64,000 nt of DNA from Ganoderma boninense. Its lineage: Eukaryota; Basidiomycota; Agaricomycetes; Polyporales; Polyporaceae. The stretch lies in contig CM035306.1 of assembly GCA_002900995.3 (NCBI GenBank), positions 744,001 to 808,000 of the forward strand. Reading direction: 5' to 3'. Below, piece by piece: positions 12,215 through 22,530 of this stretch (the first letter of the stretch is position 1; each line of letters begins with the position of its first letter). Below the pieces are notes generated by a model. The model had not been told where the DNA came from. It did not search any database and saw only the letters and a list, made by a program, of their open reading frames with translations. The position numbers and the translations under genes are program-made.

Positions 12215-14068
12215 CTACGACGCCTCCTCGAGCTTCACAGGAACGTCCGGTTGCGGCGAGATGCGCTCCGGTGCCGCGGCGAGGGCGCTGACGTCGACGC
12301 CCTTGCGCTCCTCCTTCTCCTGCTTTACTTCCTCGGCTTCGTCTTCTTCGAGCTTGACCTCTATCTTCGGCCCGGCGCCGGGACTCGGAGAAGCCGCCAG
12401 CCCCTTCCCCTTCCCCTTCCCCTTCTTGCTGCTCGACGCCTTCGCGCCCTTCTCCGAGCTGGCACTCGGGCAGAGCCCGTCGCTGAGCTCGCACTGGCCG
12501 CACTTGGGCCCCACGGGCGCGCATATGGTCTAGCAAGCGTGTGGGAGTCACGGTGAGTACGAGCGCGCAAGAGTGAGCCGCAACACCACGCCCCAGACCG
12601 ACAAGGAGAGATGGAGAAGGAAACTGGAGGCCCGAGGGCAAGTGATGGTGATTGGAACCCAGGCACACACGCACGCACGCACCTGGCCGAAGCCGACGAG
12701 CAGGTGGTTGATCTCGGGGTGCAGTTCCACGGGGAGCCAGGATTGCAGGTTGAGCCTGTACGGGGTGATCAGCGACAGGAGTACAATACTGTACGTCGCG
12801 AGCGCCGACGGCGGAGACGAACCGTGTCTCCTCGGGATTCTTGGTGGGGGTCTTGTGCCACCCGAGCCGGTTGGTGATGCGGTGCACATGCACGTCGACC
12901 CCGATCCCGACGTTCCTGCAGCCATAGCACCTCGTCAGCACATATATGAATATAGTTAGGGACCAGCAAGAAGACCCGCGGCTGCACGTACAGCTTCCAC
13001 GCGACCTGCAGCGCCAGGAAGGCCATCTTGGGCCCTACCCCGGGCAGCGAGCAGAGCTCGTCGACTGTCTTCGGGACGTCGCCCCCGAACTCGTCCTGCA
13101 GCTTCTGCGCGGCCTGCTTGATGTACCTGGACAGGACACCGTGCGCCGCACGTCACTGGTCAGTAGAGGAATCAAAATCGTGATTGTGCTGGCGCGGGAA
13201 GGAGCTCAGCTCACTGCGTCTTGCGGCGCCAGAAGCCGACCTTGCATATCGCGTCGGCGATGGTGCTCTCGCTGGCGCGGAGGACGGCGTCGAGGGACAG
13301 CGTGCCGCCCACCGCCGCGCGGAGCCTGTTCATCGCTGCGTCCGTGACCTCGTCCTTGGTCTGCGACGAGAGCATGAGCGAGACGAGCGTCGAGAAGCGC
13401 TGGTTCTGTCGCGGAGTGGATATCACTCTCAGTCATAGTCATGGGCAGCGGGTAGGAGGAGGCGTGAAACAAAAACACGGTACCTTGGGCTCGCGCTCCT
13501 TGAGCTGCGCCTGCTCGCAGCCCATGGTGTCGACGGGGGCGACGATGTGCGCGCGCATGCGCTTCACGGCGTCGTACGCCTCGCGCCAGCGCGCTGGGGC
13601 GGGGTGCGGCGTCGCGAGGGCGGTCGGGATGGCCTTCGGTTTGCGGGACGACGAGGCGCGTTTCGGTTTCGGATGTTCGTCGACTTCTGCGTCTGCTGAG
13701 GGAGTCGATGTGGGCGCGGCGAGGTTATCCGTCGAGTCTCCTGCTTTGGTGCCAGCTGCTGCGGACTTCGTGGTTCTACCTTTCTTCGGGGTCTTGCGGA
13801 CTGGGGGTGGGGTCCCAGATCCTCCGTGCTCCGCGTCATCAGGAGGCGGAGGGGACGTTGTGGTTGAGTATGTGCTATTCGCGTGGTCGCGTGAACCCGG
13901 GTGTTCTGGTCCAAGTGTGGTAGATGTTCCGGTGACCGCTGCAACGTCGACCCTCAGTCGCTTTGAACGTCGAACCGTCGTTCCTGCGGCGGCGTCATGG
14001 GGTTCAAAAAGGGTGACACCGGCGTGGAAAGGACTGGGGTGACCTATCAACGAGGCCCTTCTCTTCAT
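12215..14068 (-). CDS. NTH1: Endonuclease III homolog (bifunctional DNA glycosylase / AP lyase)
   Basis: NTH1 removes oxidised pyrimidines in base excision repair. Six exons (14068-13484, 13405-13215, 13126-12992, 12915-12823, 12755-12683, 12529-12215) make 463 codons without frame breaks. After a basic, Pro/Ser-rich N-terminal extension of about 140 residues comes [19 protein letters not shown], then the helix-hairpin-helix [13 protein letters not shown] with the catalytic Lys, and [15 protein letters not shown] with the catalytic Asp. The iron-sulfur loop follows as [18 protein letters not shown] (four Cys). The tail is long, lysine-rich and then acidic ([23 protein letters not shown]). The start at 14068 ([10 protein letters not shown]) was chosen because the upstream in-frame ATG at 14248 would overlap the tRNA-Gly gene. 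Confidence 0.92.
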
Positions 14069-14211
14069 GACTGTTGTGGTTGTCGGGAGGACTTGAACAG
14101 GGCTGGGCCTGGGCAACGTTACACGGTCACCAACGGGAACCGTGCGTTCATGGCACGGCCGGCCACGGCATAAAAACTCCTCTATATGAGTACTCGTGCT
14201 CTTAGCAGAAA

Positions 14212-14282
14212 GCATTCGTGGTGTAGCGGTAACATTGGGTCTTCCCATGGCCTAGCTCCGGGTTCGACTCCCGGCGGATGCA
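14212..14282 (+). tRNA. tRNA-Gly(CCC)
   Basis: The 71-nt sequence folds as a standard cloverleaf. The acceptor GCATTCG pairs with CGGATGC, the D stem is GTGT/ACAT, the anticodon stem GGGTC/GGCCT carries loop TTCCCAT (anticodon CCC), and the T arm has GGTTCGACTCC (perfect B box). It has no intron. An identical copy lies on the opposite strand at 46514-46584. Confidence 0.93.
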
Positions 14283-14376
14283 CATTCCTTCCCCATGACG
14301 CTCTTTTTCCACACTGCCACTACTACTTATCAGTTCCAGGATGGAATGATAGCCTCTGCCTACACGAAGACTACCG

Positions 14377-14734
14377 TTACAGCAGATTCACAAATGGATG
14401 ACGCGTCCAAGTTTTTTTCGACACGTCCCAATCTTCCAAGCAACCTTCCGAGCCAATCTTCCAACCCATAGACGCCCACCGGGCCAATCCCCGCCGGCGT
14501 GGTTTGTTTGGTCCCCTGCCCGAAATGGTGCGGGACGCGCCGCACGTGCAAACGCGTGACGTCACCGGTGTCACGCACAGACCATTTCTGGCGAGGAGCC
14601 AAACATGCCACGCCGCTTTGTAAGGTTTTGACGAGCGCTTATAGGTTGGAAGGTTGGTTCGGACGATAGGTTGGAAGATTCAAATGCGTCGAAAAAATCT
14701 CGACACGCGTCAAGCATTTGTGAATCTGCTGTAA
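14377..14734. mobile_element. 358-bp MITE with about 95-bp terminal inverted repeats
   Basis: The left end (TTACAGCAGATTCACAAATG, 14377-14396) is repeated exactly, inverted, at 14715-14734. The inverted similarity continues at roughly 75-80% for about 95 bp on each side, including shared TTTTTTCGAC and AATCTTCCAA blocks. The centre (about 170 bp) has no coding capacity. TA dinucleotides lie just outside both ends, which suggests a Tc1/mariner-like TA target, but the exact terminus is ambiguous by one or two bases. The element lies 94 bp downstream of tRNA-Gly. Confidence 0.85.
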
Positions 14735-15871
14735 CCTAGGATGGAAGTGTGACCGGGGGAGTGGCTCACATTTCGGGAGGACTCAGGGACCGTGCAGAGT
14801 TGGTTTAGAGACCGTCCCTGTGTCGGCGCCAGTCCGTCCATTCAACTTCGTCGTACGTGGGAACACTATCGTGGTGTCGGCCTTCCAGTAACCTACCCAG
14901 CGGTCGTGGTCACCACAACCCAAGCACTCAGGACATCACTCGGCCACACTACTCTAGTCACTCGTCATGCATCCTTCCAATAATCTTCTCAAATAACACC
15001 TACCATCCTAAGGATACTCACGCATGTCTTCCCTGGAAGCGGCCTTGAACTTGCTCGGACTCGACGGGGCCACCAGACTCAGGCTTGGCATGCATTTCAA
15101 GGGCTTCCTTTTGGAATGAAGGTGATGTTTTTTTGTTAATGTTGTCCCGACGTTATATCCTACCACCCTCAATCGTTACACTCAGGTATCGTTGTAATGC
15201 TGGTTCGCCGGTATTATCGCGGAGTTTCATGCGATATAGGCCGGTGAATGATAAGGGTTGCGTTTCCATCCCCCGACTATTACTTCCCCCCTCTATCTCA
15301 CGGGTCGCCTGCAGGATTAAATACTGAGTCTTCTCGCGATGGCGCCGTGCAGCTGTGAGTTTGATCCTGCGCATAATGCCACTTTCCACCAACCTGAGTA
15401 CTCACGATAAACACGTCACATCAGGCCCTCGACCATAATTGAAGCTTAACCCGCGCTCATTGCGGATGCGAGCGGTCTCTATGAAGCTTCTCCGTGCAAG
15501 TTTTCAATTTTAGGGTCATCGGGCCAATCAAGAGGAGCCCCGCTCTGTCTTGGTTTGAGGCCACCTGAGACCCCTCCCAGGTGACAGCATCCGCCCATTC
15601 TCCCTCCGTCTGCTTCATGCGCCCCTTACATCCCCAAAACGCCTGTTATGCATAACTTCGGAGGAGCGCATGCTCTCTCTCCATGTGATCCCCTTCACCA
15701 GCATGGTTGCCAAGGTGTTCGTGCGGTCTCCGTTCCCCCATGCACATTGCTGCCCCCCGTATCTCCCGCGACATATCGCGCAGCATAAAAAGCCATGTCT
15801 GGGGAACATGACACCGCCGGACAACCAGCCCTCTGTTGCCCTGCTCCTACAGACACACTCCATTGTACGCC
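14735..15871. other. Intergenic region and promoter of PL14 copy A
   Basis: No exon or RNA gene was recognised. A TATA-like CATAAAAAG at 15784-15792 lies 80-88 bp before the PL14-A start codon and is the probable core promoter. Confidence 0.5.
15784..15792 (+). promoter_or_regulatory. TATA-like box of PL14-A
   Basis: CATAAAAAG lies about 85 bp upstream of the ATG at 15872, a normal distance for a short fungal leader. Confidence 0.45.
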
Positions 15872-17188
15872 ATGCTCCCGATGCTTGCTACTGTTTCTCT
15901 CGCCCTTGCAGCTGCTCTCCCGGCCCACGCATATGCCCTCCCGCCGACCCCTACCACTCCCGACCTCGCAGCGCGCGCCGACGTAGGAGGGCCCCTCTTC
16001 CCCGTGTCTCCGCAGAAGAAATTCTGGACGACGGACCAGGACCTGCCCAGCCCGAGCCCGCTCGCGGACTCGACGTTCCGCCCGCACAACATCATCTCGG
16101 CCCTCACGCACTCGTACGTCGCCGCGCCCGACGGGCAGCTGTCGATGCAGGCGATCTACCCCGCGGGCTCGTACAGCTTCAGCCACACGCCGCAGGGCGG
16201 GTTCTCGTTCTACGCGCCCGGGCCCGAGAACGTGAACCTGACGACCGCGAAGGAGGCCACGTTCAGCTACGACGTCTACTTCCCCGCCGGCTTCCAGTTC
16301 GTCAAGGGCGGGAAGCTCCCCGGCCTCTGTGCGTCATCTCATCGACATCCCTCTCCGACCAGTACTACATAGTGCCCCCCTTATCTCCATCTCCATCTCC
16401 ATCTCCCGTCGCCCTCCCACGAGGATCCTCGTACTAACTCGCCGCTTTCTCACCCACAGACGGCGGCGACAGCGACGCCGAGGCGGTCTCGTGCTCGGGC
16501 GGGCGGCGCGACGACGGGTGCTGGTCCGCGCGCTTCATGTGGCGCACAGACGGCGCGGGCGAGCTCTACACGTACCTCCCCCCCGACTTCGCCGCGAACA
16601 CGGCGGTGTGCGACGTCCCCCCTTTCTCGACGTGCAACGACGTGTACGGTGCGTCCGTGGGCCGCGGCGCGTGGACGTTCGCCACTGGGGCGCGCACGAC
16701 GATCGCGCAGCGCGTGCGCCTGAACGACGCGGGGGTTGCGAACGGGGAGCTCGAGGTGTTCGTGGGCGGCGCGAGCCTGATCAGCGTCGGGGGCTCGTGC
16801 TGCGCGATAGCGACGCGGGAAGGATCCGCGGGCTCCAGATGCAGACGTTCTTTGGCGGTGAGTTGCCGGGGCTCCTTTCCCATGTTCCTGTCCCTTTCCC
16901 CCCTCCCCCCCTCCCCCCCCACACACCTCCCCGCATAACATGGACCGCAATTTCGCAGAGAGGGCGGAAAGACGGCGCGGCCCCCGGGTCTCGCGAAGCT
17001 TGCGCTCGGGGGCGTAGCTCAAGGTTGCCCGCTGGCCGCTGGATAAGCTCCTTGTGTCCGCATGGTGCTGGTGCTGATTCTTCCCGTCGTTTCTTCCTTT
17101 CGCAGGCTCGGACTCCTCGTGGGCGTCGCCGACGGACCAGGAAGTGTATTTCTCGGACTTCTCCGTCGCCATTACGGAGGATCTGTGA
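15872..17188 (+). CDS. PL14 polysaccharide lyase copy A, secreted; reading frame broken by a 1-nt deletion
   Basis: PL14 enzymes cleave uronic-acid polymers (alginate or glucuronan) by beta-elimination. Exons are 15872-16328, 16460-16857 and 17106-17188. The N-terminus MLPMLATVSLALAAALPAHAYA is a signal peptide. The core has KGGKLPGLYGG, CWSARFMWRTDGAGELYTYLP and SVGRGAWTF. The Lys, Ser-x-Arg and Tyr-x-Tyr residues match the catalytic set known for PL14 (spacing Ser to first Tyr of 14). Exon 2 is 398 nt, whereas it is 399 nt in the other three copies in this window. The missing base falls near 16794 (GGC-TC where paralogs have GGC-CTN), so the frame shifts before LVLRDSDAGRIRGLQMQTFFGG. Either this is a recent pseudogene or the base was lost in sequencing. 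Intron 2 (248 nt) is longer than in the paralogs. Confidence 0.85.
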
Positions 17189-18915
17189 GAGCCTGCTGGG
17201 GGCGCTGGCGTAGCGTGTTATGTCACACGATCTTCACGACTCTCCGAGCTCCACAGTCCTATCCCCGGAGTTCACGCGTTCAGTGCTCACGCTCACGCGC
17301 TGGAAGTTTTTGTATTTTCTTTCTCGCTACTTATCGGTCTTCTCTCGATCCAGATGCTATGTAGACATGTTGTTATCGGCCGCATGATGATACCCCCGAC
17401 TCTTGCTTGTTGTCCTTATGATCTCTTTGTACTTGTAGTTACCCATTCATGACAGAAATGAAAGACTTGTAGATGACAGACAGTGGCAGACAAAAGTTGT
17501 GAGAGCGCCTCCGAGTCCCTTGCGTTGCTTGGGCGTCTGACGTCCGGTCCGGCTCCCCGGACACGACACGGGGGGCTGTGCAGACAAATCCAAGGCTGTG
17601 GACACGGCCACCACGACGACTCCATCCTTTTCACGGCCAATTGCAACTTCACCATGGTTCTGTTTCATATCACTTGCTCCTCTGTTCTACCGGTCATGCT
17701 ATCCATGTAAGGCTCTCTCCGCCATCAGTTGTCGTCAAGACTGGCCGTTTCGGCCCCACTATAGGCATCATGACTGGCAACAAGTTGTAATCTCTCAAAT
17801 CAACTCGTTGAGCACTCAAGCTGCCAAGACATAGTACGTCACGACCTCGTCAAACATCGCCGTAGACGGTGTGTATAGCATCGATTTCTGTGGAACAGAT
17901 ATCGTACGTACTCGACGGTGGTGCTTCGAGAGGGATTCATGGACAACAGGCGGTAAGCATCGAGATCCCTAGCACTGGGACGCTCTTTCGCTCTACTCTG
18001 CAGACATGCACTGAACTACCTCTTTGACATGGCAAATCACAACGCGTCTCTGCGTCCATATTGAAGACGGAGATGACGGCAACCCGCCCTGTGTCGATGC
18101 GCTCGCATGGGCGGACACACTGCTCACCGACCGGCGCCGCGTCCCGCATGGCCTGGTCCTTGGCGAGACCTGTAAGTAATTACTGCTTTCAGTGAGCGCA
18201 TGATTTAGATGGAATTTTATATCGGTTTTGCCGTTCTGTGGTTCTCTTGCAGATGGGCACCGGTGGGCGGTTGCTGCCATCTTCACCGAGTGACGACAGG
18301 AATCGTAGTCGCCTGGGAGAACGCTCACCGCTCACGGAGTTATCTCCAACTCACTGATGTCTAAAGGCCTGCGCTCATCTAGGTGCGTGGATGAGTTCGC
18401 TACCATGCCCGGTTCGCGATGTACGACGGAGGGTTGTTCGTTCGACGTTCGACGTTCGTGAGTCTTCCAGTGCCCGTCCTGTGAAGCTGCCCGTGAAGAG
18501 ACCTGCTACGAGCGGGCCTTCACCGAGACGGCCTACCACTATGTCGACCTAGTTCACGAGAGGTCCTGGCAACCCTTCACGAGTACTGCAGAATGCGCTC
18601 TATGTGGACATCCGTGAACATAGGCGCCGTGCCAAGAAAGTGGCTGTTCTTCTCGTGTATCGAGCGTCTCCCGGACCAATCACCGCTTCAAATTTCAAGG
18701 CACGGGCGGTCCTTTGTTCTGTGCTATTGTTCCTGGGGCGCACCACCTCCCAGCCTTGCTACGCGCCCTTGGACGGTATAAAGGGAGGTCGAGATGTTTC
18801 GCGTTTCCTCGCTCGACGCCGCTGGTCTGCTGCTCAGGATCCTTCAATACAGCTGTGCTGTACCAACCCGCTCTCTTGCTCTCCTCACGATCTTTGCATC
18901 TGCACGATATTCAAA
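17189..18915. other. Intergenic region upstream of PL14-B, partly duplicated upstream of PL14-C
   Basis: No gene was recognised. Segments near 18.08-18.18 kb and 18.66-18.79 kb resemble 24.84-24.92 kb and 25.38-25.50 kb, so the upstream region travelled with the B/C duplication. A TATAAA lies at 18777-18782. Confidence 0.5.
18777..18782 (+). promoter_or_regulatory. TATA box of PL14-B
   Basis: TATAAA lies 134-139 bp before the ATG at 18916, inside a stretch conserved upstream of PL14-C. There the corresponding position reads GTAAAAGG. Confidence 0.5.
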
Positions 18916-20003
18916 ATGTTCACTGCCTTTGTTCTCGCTCTCGGACTCGCGTCCACGGTCTCCGCGCTCCCTCTTACCTCCAACGCCGCTCTAACCTCCC
19001 GGGTGACGTCCGTCCTTTTCCCCGTATCTGACGCCTCCTCGACCTCCTGGTCTGTTTCGAAGCAGATCTCCGGATCCAACGCGGTGCCGTTCAGCGACGC
19101 GACGTTCCGCCCAACCGACGACATCAAGGAGCTCACACACAACGTGGTCAAGGCGCCCGACGGCGTCTCCTCGATCCAGTCCAAGTACCCCAAGGGCTCC
19201 TTCAAGCCCTCCGCCACGCCCCGCGGCGGCATCTCCTTCTACGCCCCCGGCCCCAAGGACGTGGACCTGACCACCGCCGCCGAGGCGACCCTGTCGTACT
19301 CCGTCCTCTTCGAGGACGGCTTCGACTTCGTCAAGGGTGGCAAGCTGCCGGGGCTCTGTACGTCCCCGTTCCGTGTCCACGATGCCCGTGTACGGTGTAA
19401 CGGTAACTGACTGAATGCGCGCAGACGGCGGCAACAGCGACGCGGAGGCGATCGGGTGCTCGGGCGGGCGGCGCGACAACGGCTGCTTCTCCGCGCGCTT
19501 CATGTGGCGCACGGACGGGGCCGGCGAGCTCTACACGTACCTGCCCCCCGGCTCCCCGCAGAACAAGGCGGTGTGCAAGGTGCCCCCCAAATCCGAGTGC
19601 AACGACGTCTTTGGGGCGTCCGTCGGGCGCGGCTCGTTCAAGTTCACGCCGGGGAAGCGCACGACGATCGGGCAGCGCGTGAAGCTGAACGACGTGGGGC
19701 AGGCGAACGGGGAGCTTGAGCTGTTCGTGGACGGAAAGAGCGTGTTCACTGTCCCTGGCCTTGTGATGAGGACGGCGGAGTCGGGGCGCATTCGGGGGAT
19801 CCAGATGCAGTCGTTCTTCGGAGGTGAGTGTCTGTGTCTTTTGAGCTAGAGCGCTGGATGTATGCGGGGGGATTGTCGATCCGCGAGTATTGGATGTGCT
19901 GACATGGTTCCGGGGCACAGGGAGCGATTCATCGTGGGCGTCGCCCAAGGACCAGAACGTGTTCTTCGGCGACTTCTCCGTGGCCATCACCAAGAAGCTT
20001 TGA
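18916..20003 (+). CDS. PL14 polysaccharide lyase copy B, secreted
   Basis: Three exons (18916-19357, 19425-19823, 19921-20003) give an intact 307-residue protein. MFTAFVLALGLASTVSALPL is a signal peptide. The mature part begins with the family's SVLFPVSDASSTSWSVSKQ stretch. The catalytic set is present: KGGKLPGLYGG (Lys), CFSARFMWRTDGAGELYTYLP (Ser, Arg, Tyr, Tyr). Cysteines around GCSGGRRDNGC and AVCKVPPKSEC could form disulfides, as expected outside the cell. Intron positions and exon 2 length (399 nt) are identical to copies C and D. It is closest to copy C. Substrate is unproven; alginate is absent from wood, so fungal or plant glucuronans or other uronides are likelier targets (inference). 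Confidence 0.9.
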
Positions 20004-20600
20004 ACGCACCTCTCGGCCTTTCACGACTAACTTATCAATCAGTCACTTGTGCTTATGCCAGTGGCAGCACATCTAGCATGGCCCGCTTCCAAGTCGCAGT
20101 AGTTACGATATCCTCGACATTCACGTCCGAGCTCTCGCCGCGAGCGATGGAGCCATGGCATTGGTCCTACCTCATCTTGCTGTATCACCACGACTGACGC
20201 AATCATCCAAGTTGTATACTTACGCATATTTGTACACGTCAATGCATCGCTCCTGCGTACCGTTCTGCTGCTGTCGTTGAGCTAGATGCTTAATCTCCTC
20301 AAGAGAAGACTGTGGCCGTATACGAGGTTCCCGTCATTCGGAGGTGGATAGAGCTTCATCCCAAGTGCACTTGACTCGAAAGCCACTCATCGTCAGCCAC
20401 TCATCGTCAGTGAGCGCACAATCACAATCACAAGAAAAGAAACGACGCCGCATTGGCATCTTGTAGGAACCCTCGGGGAGAATTAGTCCTCGGGTCTACA
20501 CACCTCGTTGTCACGGTACGTGGCTCGTCGGCCTACTGTTGGAAGAGCATCTGTGGAATGCCCGCATCTGATGTGAATTCTGGCGCGCGCAAGGCAACCA
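20004..20600. other. Convergent spacer between PL14-B and kinase-like K1
   Basis: It holds the 3' ends of both genes. A short direct repeat (AGCCACTCATCGTC twice, about 20.38-20.41 kb) is the only structure seen. Confidence 0.5.
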
Positions 20601-22239
20601 CTAAATACGGAGCACACTACGCAAGAACAACAGGATCCTCCACCCGATCCTGTCACGGGCGATAGCACTCAACAGTCGACGGGCAAGCGATGGCGGCGGC
20701 GTGCGGTACAGCCCAGGCGTCGCGCAGAAATCCGCAGGGAGTTTCGCCCAGTATACGTTTGCATCTTCCAAACAATCCCAATTCGACTTCACCTGCACAG
20801 GCGCGCAGAGAGTGTCGCCCGGCAGCGCGCGTGTCGCGTCCTCGAAAAACGCGAGGGCGTCCGCGGCCTTGAAGCGCTCCGATATGACATGGGTCGTCAT
20901 CTGGTCGAAAAGAGGCGCGAGCATGGGGACGATGGGGACCAGATCCTGCCATTCGAAATGTTAAATGTTAGTTCACAAGTTGACGTGAGCGGATTCTGGA
21001 AGTGATGAGGACAGACACACAGCGTAGCTTATCCGGAACATGTTGCCGAGGCACCCCACGTCGAATGCGAACGGGTTGTAGTCGTGCTCAGCCAGGTCGA
21101 GGTCGGTCGGCTGGTACGGCGTCCCCGTCACCAGCGATTCATCAGCAGGCCGGCGGCAGGTGTCGAGGGACGTGCTCAGCGGCAACTTGAGAGACCTGTC
21201 GAAGTCCATGAGGCAGTGTAATGCGTCGGGTCTACGACGATGCGCCTCAAGCGCCTGGTAGAACTTTTCTCTGTAGAGACCGAAGACGTAGTAGTTGACC
21301 ATGATGTTGTGGAAGTCGATGTCCTGTCCACTTCGTGGTTAGTAGTCATGCGCATGAATTAGGTGGAGGCACTGAGCTACACATACACGGTGTACTATAC
21401 GACGACTGTGCAAAAAGGCGAGACCCTGGGCACTGCTCAGCGACGTACTCGGCATGCTACTATACAAGTGCTCACCTTGAGCAGGCATCGCATAAGGTTC
21501 AGGACTCCGCTAACCGTCTCGAATCCATGAAGCGGGGCGCAGTCTCCCCATCTAGACAAGATGAGCAACAATACAAAATTGATAGACCACGACGCGTACC
21601 TAGGCATCACGACGAAGGAGAAATCGTGCTCGCTTTCAAGGATGGCCACAGGTGGCAGTATGCCATGGAAATTCGGCCCCGACAACTCACTACAGTGCAG
21701 CAAGTCTTCGTATATGCGGTGCTCCTCTGAACCCTTCTTTACAAGCTTGATCATGACATCTCTCATACATGAGTCACGCGCGGGCGCGAATTTTGGCTGG
21801 GTCTACGATTCAGCTTTGAGGCGCTAATGTATCGCGAGAACTCCGACTCACAGGCGGCACAATTTGCAAGGACGTGTCCAATTCGATGTCGCCATATGTA
21901 GCGTACGGAAGGTCGAGCGGGCATGTAGTGGGCGGAGGGAAGGTGTAACCCCGGCCGTTATCGTTAGGAAGGGGTTCGAAGAGGTGGAGTCCACGCACTG
22001 CGAACCACGGACGGTACGCTCGCCAAAATGGTTTCATATCTTCCCACTTAAGGCCTTCTGGCCCTCCAATCGTGGATACGTCCACCTGGTGCACATGTAA
22101 TTAGGCACAGAAGTCGTGGGCATACGAGTCGTAAGTTACTCACATTGGGAAACGGTTCACCCCTCGTCCCTCCGGGACTCGGAACAGAGCCTTGACGAGA
22201 ATTCCCGAAGGGGTCTTCCGACTCGTCTGAAATCAGCAT
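20601..22239 (-). CDS. Kinase-like protein K1 of the expanded local family
   Basis: The seven-exon structure is the same as in K3 (about 427 residues). After a short acidic leader (ATG at 22239, MLISDESEDPFGN) comes the family block MKPFWRAYRPWF...YTFPPPTTCPLDLPYA. The N-lobe motif RDVMIKLVKKGSEEHRIYEDL follows, with the likely ATP-contacting Lys. The catalytic loop is built across an intron: GLAFLHSRRIVHR joined to DIDFHNIMVNYY, reading HRD-IDFHN. LMDFDRSLKLP replaces the DFG motif with DFD, and AEHDYNPFAFDVGCLGNMF takes the place of the D.WSLG helix. The C-terminal exon ends FLRSVLRI at 20601. No break was found. These motifs place it in the protein-kinase-like fold; whether it phosphorylates anything is unknown. 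Confidence 0.78.
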
Positions 22240-22371
22240 GTCAAAATGGTTCGCAGGGTAGAGATTGCAACTAATTGATGTTTCTAGTGCGCAACAGAGA
22301 GAGAAAGGGGGACAGGCAGGAGTATTCGGCAACCCTCAGCTCCAAGTCGAAGGCGCACGACAACCAGGGTC

Positions 22372-22407
22372 CGGCGCTCTAGAACTTCAACCACCTGTGG
22401 GCGCTAA
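22372..22407 (-). promoter_or_regulatory. Shared upstream motif of kinase-like genes (K1)
   Basis: On the minus strand this reads GGGCGC...GGTGGTTGAAGTTCTAGAGCGCC, about 133 bp before the K1 ATG. The same motif precedes K2, K3, K4, K6 and K7 at 99-133 bp. Confidence 0.6.
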
Positions 22408-22530
22408 ACGCGACATGCCCGTGTGTGCGCAGTTGTTGGGGGATCCTATTTATCTCTATTAGCTCTTGACCACCACTGTCTGGCTTATTCCTTCCAATGG
22501 GCCCGATCCGAGGTGAATTCTAGTCCAGCA

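Noticed and set aside
14069..14248. Upstream in-frame ATG at 14248 as the NTH1 start
   Set aside because: It would place coding sequence over the tRNA-Gly gene; the ATG at 14068 is sufficient and no NTH1 motif lies upstream.
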